Below are positions 1-9,100 of a stretch of DNA of 64,000 nt, one piece after another. Made by a program: the position numbers and the translations under genes. The DNA lies in contig NZ_JNWV01000024.1 in assembly GCF_000716535.1 (NCBI RefSeq), positions 1 to 64,000 on the forward strand, in the 5' to 3' direction. Below the pieces are notes generated by a model that had not been told where the DNA came from, searched no databases, and saw only the letters and a program-made list of their open reading frames with translations. This DNA comes from Streptomyces flaveolus. Lineage in GTDB: Bacteria > Actinomycetota > Actinomycetes > Streptomycetales > Streptomycetaceae. Every line of letters begins with the position of its first letter. Position 1 is the first letter of the stretch.

Positions 1-227
1 AAGAGGCCCTTCCTTCATGCACCCGCCCCGGACAACTCACCCGAACCAGGACCTCGTTCGAACCTGCCCGACCGCGCGGGCGGATAGAGAACAGGCAGTG
101 AAGAAGCGACTGGGACCGTTGTGGGCTGTCCTCGCCCGCGCGCACCACGCGGCCTCCCACCCACACCCCGGCCTCTCCTATGGTGACGTCGCGCCCTTCG
201 GCAGCCCTGGACGGGCCGGCGACCGGG

Positions 228-500
228 TCAGGGGCTGTCACCGGACCAGTCGAAACGGCTGCGGTCGCCCGGGCGAGGGTCGTACAGCGCCCGGCCGTCC
301 GGCCCAAAGTGCCCGAGGTCCGTCAGCAGGGAGACACCGGTACCGATCTCATCCTGCGTCCAGCCGGTGATGTCCAGGAGCAGTCCGTCCAGCGGGCCGC
401 CGACCAGTTCGACGTAGCTGCGGCCCGGGAGCGGTCCCGGGTGGTCGGGGTCGGCGCCGTAGACCCGGCCGCGCAGTAGCTGCTCGTCGTCGCTGTTCAT
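228..500 (-). CDS. Small hypothetical protein (90 aa)
   Basis: The frame is read from the ATG at 500 and has strong G/C third-position bias. The acidic product contains ELVGGPLDG followed by DITGWTQDE, a pattern I associate with small actinobacterial proteins of integrative elements, though I cannot name a family. No signal peptide or membrane segment is visible. The same frame stays open upstream to an ATG at 746 and passes through CPKC and a CC pair, so a longer Zn-finger-like form is possible. I prefer 500 because the upstream part is compositionally poor. It lies near the coupled pair at 796-1205 on the same strand. Confidence 0.5.
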   Translation of the reverse strand: MNSDDEQLLRGRVYGADPDHPGPLPGRSYVELVGGPLDGLLLDITGWTQDEIGTGVSLLTDLGHFGPDGRALYDPRPGDRSRFDWSGDSP

Positions 501-795
501 GCCGTCCAGCCTTCCAGCCACCACTGACAACGCTGCCGCCGGCGACGACGGGCCCGGGTGGATCCAGCAGGGGGATCCACCCGGTGCGGTGCAACAGAGT
601 GCAGTCGCATCGTCACCACAGCCACGTGGAGCGGCGCATTTGGGACAGGATTCGCCCATCGCGACGCACGGCCGCGCTGCCGAGGCGGCCCTGCCGGGAC
701 CAGGGCGGGCGCGACTGCCCGGCGATGAAGTGACGGCGCCCGGCATCCTCGAGCCGCCTACGCTGCTTGCGCGGCTCTCGCTTCTTCTCCGTCTT

Positions 796-924
796 CTACT
801 TCGGTGTCCGGGGCCGCTTCCAGGTCAGTTCCCACGGCGGTGGGTACGTGGCGGCCAGGTCCTGGGCGCGGTTCCGCGCTCGGATGAGGGCGGCATTGAG
901 GCTTGAGTCCTCCGGTGTGGTCAC
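796..924 (-). CDS. Very small hypothetical protein (42 aa), coupled to upstream gene
   Basis: The GTG start at 924 overlaps the TGA stop of the upstream small gene (GTGA at 921-924), the classical arrangement for translational coupling. The product is basic and contains LNAALIRARNRAQDLAA, a likely amphipathic helix, followed by a Pro/Trp-rich basic tail (WELTWKRPRTPK). No family is recognised. The coupling and the consistent codon bias are the reasons to believe it. Such short coupled genes are common in Streptomyces conjugative elements, but no transfer or replication gene is visible nearby. Confidence 0.4.
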   Translation of the reverse strand: MTTPEDSSLNAALIRARNRAQDLAATYPPPWELTWKRPRTPK

Positions 925-1205
925 GTGACTGCTCCTGTGGGAGTGCTCCGGCCGGGTGCTGTCTGAGTGCCGGCTGCTGGGGCTGCTGCGGCGGCACCTT
1001 CGCTGCGGCGGTCCGCAGTCGATGGCCTGTGGGCGACAGCGCGGTCCGGGACGCCGTCCTGGAACTTGGCGGACGTCTTGGCGGCGGCCTCGAACGCCCG
1101 CTGGGTCTGCTCCACCGTGGGGACATCGGTCGCCTGCTCCAGGACAGGGCCGGCCTCCCGCCCGGTGGAACGACCGCAGGCCGGGGCCTCGGGGCAGCAG
1201 CACAC
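921..1205 (-). CDS. Small hypothetical protein, up to 94 aa
   Basis: The coding-like part runs from about EQATDVPTVEQTQ through FEAAAKTSAKFQDGV to an Ala/Thr-rich tail. The ATG at 1205 gives a Cys-rich N-terminus that may not be translated, and a GTG within VPTVEQ is a possible alternative start. No domain is recognised. It overlaps the next small gene by the GTGA tetranucleotide. It may be a short helical accessory protein. The start is the least certain part of the call. Confidence 0.4.
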   Translation of the reverse strand: MCCCPEAPACGRSTGREAGPVLEQATDVPTVEQTQRAFEAAAKTSAKFQDGVPDRAVAHRPSTADRRSEGAAAAAPAAGTQTAPGRSTPTGAVT

Positions 1206-1253
1206 GGAACATCATCGGCACCCGTGGTAATTCATCCAGTCGGCGTGGGAATC

Positions 1254-1649
1254 ATGTCAGAGGCGGACAAATCCAGCAGAGAGGACGAGTACGTATGGGC
1301 GATGCGGCACCATGTCCCCGGTAAGCCGCGACTTGGAGATCACCCCGGCGCCCAGCCGTGAGCCTGTAGGACCGGTCCAGGTATGAGCTGCCGCGCGAGG
1401 GGGAGCCAGACGCCGCCTCTCGCGATCGTGCCCGACGAGCTGGTTCTCGACGACACCGCCGGGCAGAACCTGGCGACGTTCGCCGAACCCGAGGCTCGGC
1501 CGCTGATGGACCAGTGCGCCGAGAAGAACGTGATCCACATGGACGAGTATCCGCAGACCGCGGAACTCGACACCTGGTGCGTGCGCATCCCTCACCGGGA
1601 TGCGAGGCCGGTGGCTTCGCCCCCGGCGCGCACCCCCGGCCACCACTGA
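1254..1649 (+). other. Coding-like stretch, possible degraded small genes
   Basis: Two plus-strand frames look partly coding. One is a 35-codon frame from the ATG at 1254 (MSEADKSSREDEYVWAMRHH). The other runs from the ATG at 1383 to 1649 with high third-position GC and contains IVPDELVLDDTAGQNLATF. Neither shows a convincing ribosome site or a recognisable family. The second could be the central fragment of a longer lost gene. The following glutamine amidotransferase starts 54 bases after its stop. Confidence 0.25.
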
Positions 1650-1702
1650 CACCAGAAGTCGCCCCGCCGACCCGGCACGAGCCAGGACTCTGGAGGAATG
1701 CC

Positions 1703-2572
1703 ATGTGTCGTCTTTTCGGCCTCAGCAGTGCCCCGCGCCGTACCCACGCCACCTTCTGGCTCCTGGACGCCCCCGACAGCCTCAGCCTGCAGAGCCGCCG
1801 CGACCCCGACGGCACCGGCCTCGGCTACTTCACAGCCGAAGGCACCCCGCGCATCGACAAGGCCCCCGTCGCCGCCTACCAGGACCGCGCCTTCGCCGAG
1901 GCGGCCCGCGAGGTTGAATCGACAACCTTCATCGCCCACGTGCGCTTCGCCTCCACCGGCAGCCTGGACGTCCGCAACACCCATCCCTTCGAGCTGGACG
2001 GGCGGCTCTTCGCCCACAACGGGGTCATCGAGGGCCTGGACAAGCTCGACGACCACCTGAGCGAGGACCAGTCACTTGTGAAAGGTGACACCGACTCCGA
2101 GCGGTTCTTCGCCCTGATCACCCGGGAGACACGGCGGCACGGCGGTGACGTCACCGAGGGCATCCGGCACGCCGCCCAATGGATCGCCGGCAACCTGCCC
2201 GTCTACGCCATCAACCTGATCCTCATCACCCCCGAGGAACTGTGGGCCCTGCGCTACCCGAACACCCACCATCTCTACGTCCTCGAGCGCCAGGCGGGCG
2301 GCCAGCACGGCAACCGGCATCTCGACCACAGCGGCACCCACGGTCGCATGCGCATCCACTCATCGCACCTTGCCGAGCACCCCGCCATGGTCGTCGCCAG
2401 CGAGCGTATGGACGACAACCCGCACTGGCGCGAGATGGAGCCCGGCGAGCTGCTCCACGTCGACCCCGACCTCCGCCTCACCCGTCAGGTCGTTCTTCCC
2501 GATCCTCCGGCGCATCAGCTCACCCTCGGCGACCTGCACCCCGACGCAGCCGCCTCCCAGAAAGCGGCCTGA
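1703..2572 (+). CDS. Class II glutamine amidotransferase domain protein
   Basis: The 289-aa protein begins MCRLFG, so after Met removal Cys2 becomes the N-terminal nucleophile typical of Ntn-type glutamine amidotransferases (YafJ/EgtC-like). Supporting motifs are FIAHVRFAS, then NTHPFELDGRLFAHNG, and GDTDSERFF, which bind glutamine in this fold. These enzymes release ammonia from a glutaminyl or gamma-glutamyl substrate. No partner synthase domain is fused or adjacent, so the substrate is unknown. The start is fixed by GGAGG at 1692-1696 and by the need for Cys2. An upstream in-frame ATG at 1514 would bury the nucleophile and is rejected. It is likely monocistronic and cytoplasmic. Confidence 0.92.
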   Translation: MCRLFGLSSAPRRTHATFWLLDAPDSLSLQSRRDPDGTGLGYFTAEGTPRIDKAPVAAYQDRAFAEAAREVESTTFIAHVRFASTGSLDVRNTHPFELDGRLFAHNGVIEGLDKLDDHLSEDQSLVKGDTDSERFFALITRETRRHGGDVTEGIRHAAQWIAGNLPVYAINLILITPEELWALRYPNTHHLYVLERQAGGQHGNRHLDHSGTHGRMRIHSSHLAEHPAMVVASERMDDNPHWREMEPGELLHVDPDLRLTRQVVLPDPPAHQLTLGDLHPDAAASQKAA

Positions 2573-2625
2573 GGGTGCCCGCTCCGCAGCCACCAGGGAA
2601 CTGGCCGTGCCACCGGGCTGTGGCT

Positions 2626-2820
2626 GCGGAGGTCACGATGCGACTCCGGACGGTCGCGGGCAGCTTCGTCACGCTGGTGGAATGCGAGCTGGTGGTGGAA
2701 GTCAGCGTCGACATCGCCCGGAACGCCTCCGGCCGGTGGCCCCACCCCGCACGCTGACACCGCGCCTGCCCCGACCTGTCCCCCACCCACGTTCCCCGCC
2801 TGACGTCACCGTCGGGCTGA
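2626..2820 (+). pseudogene. Remnant of ATP-dependent DNA ligase C-terminus
   Basis: In one plus frame the sequence reads VVEVSVDIARNASGRWPHPAR, then a TGA at 2755-2757, then HRACPDLSPTHVP. This matches the end of actinobacterial ATP-dependent DNA ligases, where the pattern is GRW-H-P-R-W-HRAR-DL. The stop sits where Trp (TGG) is expected. The N-terminal catalytic part is absent, so this is a fragment further inactivated by a nonsense change. Confidence 0.55.
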
Positions 2821-2896
2821 CGGCGGCTTCGCGTGGCGGCCCCGGCCGACGCGCTGGGCGCGCCGGCCGGCCGCAGCCGCGCCGCCCATCCCGCAC

Positions 2897-2936
2897 CCTC
2901 TATTCGGGCAGCGGGCGCCGGCTGCCCGAATAGAGG
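2897..2936. terminator. Bidirectional hairpin terminator
   Basis: A perfect 16-bp inverted repeat (2897-2912 and 2921-2936) flanks an 8-base loop. It sits between the plus-strand ligase remnant and the stop of the minus-strand CAP gene at 2964, where a transcript end is expected. Streptomyces terminators often lack a long U tract. Confidence 0.8.
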
Positions 2937-2963
2937 CGGGCCCTCAGAGCAGGCGCGGGACAC

Positions 2964-3554
2964 TCAGCCTCCTACAGGCTCCCCCACGTTCGCCCGGAAC
3001 CGACCGATGATGTTCCCCGCCGGGCCGTAGCTGCACACGATGAACGTCTGGTACGACTCACCGCCCTCCGGGCGTCCCGAGGTGCGGCCGCAGCCGAGCA
3101 CGTCGGTGTCCTTCCACACGACCTGGGTGAAGGTGCCGGTGTCGGGCGAGTAGCCGGGCCGGTCCCAGTCGTAGCCGCCCGTCCAGCGGGCCTCGTACCA
3201 CTGCTTCACCGCCTCCTCGCACGAAGCCGGCTCGTTCTCGTAGGTGGCGAACCAGAAGCGGTTCTCGCCGTAGCCCTTCGACCCCGGTCCCGGCGGCGTG
3301 GCCAGCCCGTCCAGCGTCGAGGCGACCTGGGCGCGCTGCATGGCGTGGGCGATGGCCGCGTCGTCCAGGACCAGGGGCGGGGCGCCGTGCTGGGCGCGGT
3401 AGGAGTTGTGCGCGGCCAGGCACTCCTCGTTGAACGCCTCGTCCGTGGTGTCGGGCAGAGGCGGGCGTGTGTCCGCCGCCTGTGCCGGCTGCACCGTGAC
3501 CACCGCGGTCAGTGCTGCCGCCACCGCCAGAACACCCGCTGACAAACGTCCCAT
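2964..3554 (-). CDS. Secreted CAP (SCP/PR-1) family protein
   Basis: The 196-aa protein begins with a Sec signal peptide (about residues 1-27, cleavage near VQPAQA-AD). The CAP domain follows: HNSYRAQHGAPPL near the N-terminus, then GYGENRFW, and GTFTQVVWKDTDVLGCG, the CAP signature that carries the conserved His/Glu cavity region. Four or more Cys residues probably form disulfides outside the cell. CAP proteins bind lipids or sterols or act on cell walls, and the precise role here is unknown. ATG at 3554 is chosen because AGGTGG lies just upstream and the signal peptide then starts correctly. The 2897-2936 hairpin lies beyond its stop. Confidence 0.88.
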   Translation of the reverse strand: MGRLSAGVLAVAAALTAVVTVQPAQAADTRPPLPDTTDEAFNEECLAAHNSYRAQHGAPPLVLDDAAIAHAMQRAQVASTLDGLATPPGPGSKGYGENRFWFATYENEPASCEEAVKQWYEARWTGGYDWDRPGYSPDTGTFTQVVWKDTDVLGCGRTSGRPEGGESYQTFIVCSYGPAGNIIGRFRANVGEPVGG

Positions 3555-3809
3555 GCGTCCACCTCTTCGGCTGTGACTGTCCCGATGACCGGGCGGCCCC
3601 GGGAGCACTCATCCAAGAGCCCCGCCCCTTGCGACGTACCGTCATCACCACCGCAACCACCCGTTCGCAGCACATGACGCAGGAAGCTCCGCCCCAGTGG
3701 TTCCCTGACGTCCCCCCTCAGCGCAAGCAAGGGAAGGGCCCAGGGCTCGACAGCGAATCGCTCGACTGGCCCCCCGTGCATCCGGCCCGAGCCCGGCCGG
3801 TTGCCACGT

Positions 3810-4043
3810 TCAGACCGTGGCTGCCGCGTCGACTGTCGCTCGGTAGCCGGTGGGTGATGACCCCGTTCTTCTCCAGCCGCTGGATGCGCTCGCTAGCCGC
3901 GGGCTGCGAGAGTCCGACGCGGCGCCCGACTTCCGCGCGGTCAGCCGGCCCTCGGTCTGGAGCAAGGCGAGGATGTCCCGGTCTATCCGGTCGAGTGATT
4001 CCATCGTTGTCCGCACCATCTTCTTTGAGATCACTTGTGCCAC
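3810..4043 (-). pseudogene. Broken Lrp/AsnC-type regulator, N-terminal part
   Basis: The first frame gives LDRIDRDILALLQTEGRLTA, the start of an Lrp/AsnC winged helix. The shifted frame continues EVGRRVGLSQPAASERIQRL and EKNGVIT, the recognition helix and wing. A second shift returns to GYRATVDAAATV and a stop. Loss of one G near 3945 explains the first shift, and about four extra bases near 3850 explain the second. The ligand-binding RAM domain is missing, so this is a truncated, doubly frameshifted remnant. Confidence 0.72.
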
Positions 4044-4166
4044 TGCCGCTGCCCTGAGGCATCCAACACAATCTGCGCCAGGGACTCCCGCGATGGTGGG
4101 GAGCGACGAGTGAAATGCGCGTGCGTGAGGTCCCCCGACGACGGCGGGTGCGATCTCCAGCTCACG

Positions 4167-4762
4167 TTAAGTGACGGAGTCTGGCGCCTGATTGATGCCG
4201 GCCAGTCCGTTGACGAGCCAGGCGTCCACCTGACCGAGGAAGTGGTAGGTCTGGCAGCCGGAACCGTGCAGGGACTCGGAGAGGGTGGTGTGACCGCTGG
4301 TGACGAGGTTGCCGTAACCGGGCGAGGTGGGGTTCACGACCATGTCGTAGATGATGTCGTCGCGTCCGCCCGCGTGCAGGGTCCGGAAGATCGGACCGAG
4401 CCCGACCGAGCCGCTGGTGATGTGGTTGCCGGCCGTGCGGACGGAGGTGACGAGTCGGTCGAGGACCTGCTGCCGGTCGGCCGCGGGGACCAGGCCGGCG
4501 TCCAGGGCCATCGCGGTTCGAGGTCTCGCTGTCGCTGCCGTAACACGCCCTGTTCGCGGCCTTGTTGGCGGCCTCGTAGTCGAGCCACTTGACCAAGTTG
4601 TCGTAGTACAGCGACATGGTCCGGGTGTCCCCGTAGGTCTCGTACAGCTGGCAAGGGGTGTGGATGACGGCTCCGCCCCAGTCGACCTCGCCGAGGAACT
4701 CGATCGTCCCCTGCGGATACTGGAGCTTGACCGGGGCGACCCGGTGGAACTCCGGTGCGATG
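4167..4762 (-). pseudogene. Alpha-L-rhamnosidase (GH78) C-terminal remnant
   Basis: Two overlapping frames reconstruct the end of a GH78 catalytic barrel. Upstream is LGEVDWGGAVIHTPCQLYE with TYGDTRTMSLYYDNLVKWL. After a frameshift near 4520 comes DAGLVPAADRQQVLDRLV, then RTAGNHITSGSVGLG and a tail ending near FLGQVDAWLVNGLAGI. The catalytic N-terminal half is missing, and the 5' edge abuts an IS5 transposase fragment on the opposite strand near 4760-4800. Insertion or deletion by that element probably destroyed the gene. Confidence 0.72.
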
Positions 4763-4799
4763 TTGGGCGATCAGACCCGGTGAGTCGTCGCCGGGCTGC

Positions 4800-4994
4800 C
4801 GCCGCGCGGCGGGCCGGCCGCGCGTGCCGGACCGGCAGGAATTGTGCGGGATCCTGTTCGTGCTGCACACCGGGATCCAATGGGAGTACCTGCCCCCAGG
4901 GACTGGGCTGAGGAAGCTGTGGTCGGCGGAGAAGCTGGACTGGTCGATGGCAGTGATCGACTCCTCCCACGTCAGGGCGGCTCGTATGGGGTCG
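4800..4994 (+). mobile_element. IS5-family transposase remnant (N-terminal half, internally deleted)
   Basis: The translation runs VPDRQELCGILFVLHTGIQW-EYLPP and then jumps to EKLDWSMAVIDSSHVRAAR. The Trp/Arg-rich stretch that normally separates these IS5 motifs is missing, which indicates an internal deletion of about 40 codons. The AVIDSSHVRA block holds the first DDE aspartate. After about 4994 homology stops. The C-terminal half of a related transposase lies 25 kb away at 30096-30535. Confidence 0.75.
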
Positions 4995-5070
4995 CTCGTC
5001 CTCGGCCACGTTCCTCGGGGCGAGATGTGGGCGGGTAACCCCCTGAGATGCCTCGCCCCGGCCTCCCGGC

Positions 5071-6060
5071 TCACAGAGCGCGGTCCGACATGACCTTCCG
5101 CTCGGCCTGCTCCACGGCGAAGCGGCCGGCCGGGTCACCGTTGGTCCGCTCCACGGCGTCGCGTACCAGGGCGAGGTAGAAGAGAGCCGGCGCACAGGGT
5201 GTCCACCGCTCCTCCGGTTCGTCCGCGATGAAGCCCAACACCGACTCCGGGTCCGCGTCCACGAACTCGAACCGGTCGTGCTCCCACTTGTCGGTGACAC
5301 CGCGTGTCCAGCGAAGGCGTAGCGTCGGTTCGTCGAGCTCGGGCACCACCGCGCGGAAGAACGCTGCCCACTGGTGGTTGACCAGGTCGAGCCCGAACCC
5401 GAGCAACTCCACCATTGCCCTGTCCCCGTCGTGCACGGCGAGCTCTTCGAAGATGGCGCGGCGCGCCACCGCGTGCAGGCTGATCGGGCTGCCGTCCCGG
5501 GGCAGGTCGTGCTGCTGGGCCAGACCCTCGTTGGCGGAGGAGTTCCACCGTGCGCTGTTCGGTCCGGCGACCTGGGCGCTGCGCCGGGAGAACAGCATCT
5601 TGCCGTCCTTGCCGGTCTGCAAGGCCACGTTGACACCGAAGCTGCAGTTCATCCAGGACGGCGCGTCGACCGGGTCGCTGCCCTCCAGATACTGCTGGCG
5701 CAGCGTGAGGCCGTTCTTCTGCCGCCGGTCCAGGTTGAGCGAGGTGGTGAGGAAGTCGTAGTAGTCGGCGTCCCGCATGGTGAGGGACACCACGGGCTCC
5801 TCGGCCAGATGCGTACGGGTGACGACGACCCGCTCGACCGCGAAACGTGCGTTGTTCCACCGATGCGGCAGCCCGCTGGCCTCCTTGCGCTCCTCCTCCG
5901 CCTCGATGGACCGCCGCCAGGCGGCGATCTCGTCCGGGAACTGCACACGCTTCGGCGTGTACTTGACGTGAACGTTCTCCTCGTCGATGGGCCGGGTCCC
6001 GTCACCTTCGAAGAGATGACAGCCTGTCGCCCGGCCAACCACGGTGAATCTGTCTCGCAT
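5071..6060 (-). CDS. Nudix-like domain protein, divergent to caspase-STAND gene
   Basis: The 329-aa cytoplasmic protein has an N-terminal region of about 110 residues with no recognised fold and a core at about 135-260 resembling a Nudix domain. FGVNVALQTGKDGKMLFSRR fits the first strands, and ARRAIFEELAV at about 199-209 aligns with the RExxEExGU box. The first Glu of the box is Ala, while the metal-binding Glu pair is kept, so catalysis is uncertain. Start 6060 (MRDRFT) is preferred over GTG 6072 because GGAG lies 9 bases upstream. It is transcribed divergently from the caspase-STAND gene across only 59 bases, which suggests shared control and possibly a nucleotide-signal sensing or regulatory role in that cassette (inference). 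Confidence 0.7.
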   Translation of the reverse strand: MRDRFTVVGRATGCHLFEGDGTRPIDEENVHVKYTPKRVQFPDEIAAWRRSIEAEEERKEASGLPHRWNNARFAVERVVVTRTHLAEEPVVSLTMRDADYYDFLTTSLNLDRRQKNGLTLRQQYLEGSDPVDAPSWMNCSFGVNVALQTGKDGKMLFSRRSAQVAGPNSARWNSSANEGLAQQHDLPRDGSPISLHAVARRAIFEELAVHDGDRAMVELLGFGLDLVNHQWAAFFRAVVPELDEPTLRLRWTRGVTDKWEHDRFEFVDADPESVLGFIADEPEERWTPCAPALFYLALVRDAVERTNGDPAGRFAVEQAERKVMSDRAL

Positions 6061-6119
6061 CGCCAACTCCACTGGTAAACAAGCTGTGGTGGACCTTCTC
6101 GAGGGGTGCTGTCGATCTC

Positions 6120-9100
6120 ATGGTACGAAGCAGCGCGGACAATCAGTCGGCGTTATGGAAAGCCGAGCGGCGATCCTCTGCCCTGGTGGGCACGATCGCC
6201 GTACCGGAGTACTTTCATCCGGACGCGAAGGAGCGGCAGAGGCTGCGCCGCCCGCAGTTGGTCGAGGTGCGTGACCGCTTCACGGAGACGGTGCGGGAGA
6301 GGCTGGGGTTCGGGGCGACCCTGCGGGCCGACCGGCGCGGAGCGACCCGGGGGCAGTTGTGGGCCGGGCTGGAGGAATTCCTGGCAGACGGCGCCCAGCG
6401 AAAGATCCTTTACTGGACGGGGCACGGCGTTCAGCGCGGCAACGAGGGCTACTTCCTCGCCTGCGCCGACTCATGGCAGTCGGGGGAGTTCGACCCCACC
6501 CGGGCCGTTCTGCTGTCTGAGCTGGTGGGCTTCCTGCTGCGGCCGGAGTACGAGACGGACACCCTGCTGATCATCGACGCCTGCTCCTCGCAAAGCTACA
6601 ACTCCCTGGCCGAGGCGGTGCGGTACGCCGTGGAACTGGAACGGAGCTCCGCGGTGATCCGGGCGCGAGAGAGCCGGCGGAAGGGCTTCGCCGTCATCGG
6701 CACCTCGGGGGCGGACGCGCAGGTGCCGGCGGGCCGCTGGGTGACATGGCTGGAGGAAGCGCTGGCGAAGCCGGACTTCGTGGCGGACGACCAGGCTCGC
6801 CCGTTCGAGCCGTCCGCGCTGTATCTGCCGCTGCCGTATCTCTGCCGTGCGGTGGACGCGCGCGCCGCGGACGACGGTCTGGACGAACCCGCGCAGCGGC
6901 CGGACTGCTGGGAGGTGCGGGCGCTCCCCAACAGCTTTCTGGACAATCCCTATCACCACCACTCCGACCGGCCTGTGTACACGCCGGCCGTGCTGACGCG
7001 GCGCAAGCCCTGGCTCGAGGCCGAACAGTTCGGTCTGGAGGAGAACAGCCATCTCCACCGGCACTTCGCGGGCCGGCGGGACGCGCTGAGCCGGATCGTG
7101 CGCTGGATGGACACCCACCCGAAGGGACTGCTCGCGGTGACGGGGCTGGCGGGCACGGGGAAGACCGCGCTGCTCGGACGGCTGGCTCTCACTTCCCTGG
7201 CCAGCTGGCGGGAGACCCTCGGTGCGGACCTCGACCCGGCGACGCTGCCCCGGGCGGGGACCATCCACGCGGCGCTGAGCTGTCAGGGGCAGTCCGCCCA
7301 TTCGCTGGCCGCACAACTGCGGGAGGTTCTGGCGGACATCGACGGGGCGCCGCCGCTGCCGGAGGAGCCGGTGACGTCGGAGAAGTTCACCGCTGCGTTC
7401 GGGGAGCTGGTCGGCCGGGCGGGTTCGGTGAACCTGCTTTTCGACGCGCTCGACGAGGCCCTCCCGGACCAGTCGTACCCGATCGCCCGGCACGTACTGG
7501 GCCCCCTGGCGAACACGCCCGGTATCCGGGTGATCGTCGGTACCCGGGCACAGCCCCGCCGGCGTACCACCGCGCCCGCGGAGGAGGAGTCGCTCCTGGA
7601 CGCCCTGGAACTCAGCGTCGAACCCGTGGTCCTGGGGGACGACGAGGAGGCACGCGCGAGCATCACCGGCATGGTGCGGTCCGTACTGGACACCGGGCGC
7701 TCCCCTTACCGGGGTGGCGCGCGGCAGGAGGACCGCGACTGGACGGCAGAGATCGTCGCGTCGCAGAGTCATGGCTCGTTTTTGGTGGCCCGGCTGGCCG
7801 CGACCGGGCTCACCCGGCGGACCACGGTCGCCGGCGAGGCGGAGCTGTTGGCGTGGCTGCGTGACGGCGGCGTGGACCTGCGCACCCGCCTGGTGGAGGA
7901 GACGCGCTACCTGAGCGAGCAGCCCGGCGCGGAGCGCGCCCATGAGGTGCTGCGGGCGCTGGCGGTGGTCCAGGGCCCTGGGCTGGCCCCGGACGCAACA
8001 TGGCTGGCGCTCGCCAACGCGCTGCGCGAGGCCGGCTCACCGGAGCTCACCCTGGAGGATGTGCGGCAGGTGTGCCGGGGCGCCGACGGCGGCATCGTCG
8101 CCACCCAGAGGGACGGCGCTCGGCGGACGGACAGGCGGATCCGTCGTCAGCTGGCCCATCCGAGTTACGGCGAGTTCTTCCTCTCCGACGCCGGGCTGAC
8201 CGCCCGGGAGGCGCACCGCAGAGTGCTCGACGCGCTGCGTGCCCGCGCCGAGGGCGACTGGAGCGGCGCCGACGAGTACGCCCTCGAATACCTGGGCGCC
8301 CACGCCGCCCAGGCGGGGCCGGACGCCTTGCGGGAGCTGTTCGAGGACGTGGGCTTTCTGCTGCGCACGAACCCCGATGTCATGCTGCCGCTAGCGGCGG
8401 GCCTGGCCCGGGAGTGCGACAGTGCCGCGTTGTACGGCAGGGTCGCCGGCTCGTTCCCCCGCGCGTCCGGCCCACTGTCGACGTCGGTTCTGCTGGAGCG
8501 CAAGGCCCTGCTCAGCGCAACCGCCTTCGTCAGCCATCGCGACGCGACGTACCGGACGCTGCAGGGCACCGACGGCTTCCTGCCATGGCAGGAGTACTGG
8601 ACCGATGTCCCGCCCGACCCCCCGGAGTGGCGGCACACGGCGCCTTCCGGCGGCGCGCGGGCGCTGAGCTGGCGCGCCGGGACCGGGGCGGTGGGACCGA
8701 CCCACTCGGGCAGCTTGACCGCCGGCGGACTGGGGGAGATCCAGGTGCTGCACCCGCAGTCGGGTGCCCGGCTGCTGACCCGCCGGCTGCCCCGGATCGG
8801 CGGGGAGCGCGGACGCCCTCTGAGCGAGGTGCGTGAGGTAGGCGCGGGAGCCCGCTGGGCCACCGTCGCCCGGGACGATCAGGCCGTGTACTTCTGGCGC
8901 TCGGGTGCCCGGATGCCCGATCAGGAGTACCGGTGGGGCGGGAGTGTGCGCGCGTTGTCGGTGGCCGAACTGGAGGGCGAGAGTGTGGCCCTGGCGGCCG
9001 ACGGAGACCGGGTGTGGGTGTGGTTCTGGAAGAGCGGTACGCACCTGGACACGCGGCTGAAGGAGGTCCGTACGGCGGACGTGCGGCAGCTCGCGACCCT

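Noticed and set aside
4167..5636. 489-codon minus frame joining the rhamnosidase tail to the Nudix-like gene
   Set aside because: Only its last 115 codons match GH78. The rest is out of frame with the Nudix-like protein and crosses the IS5 fragment.
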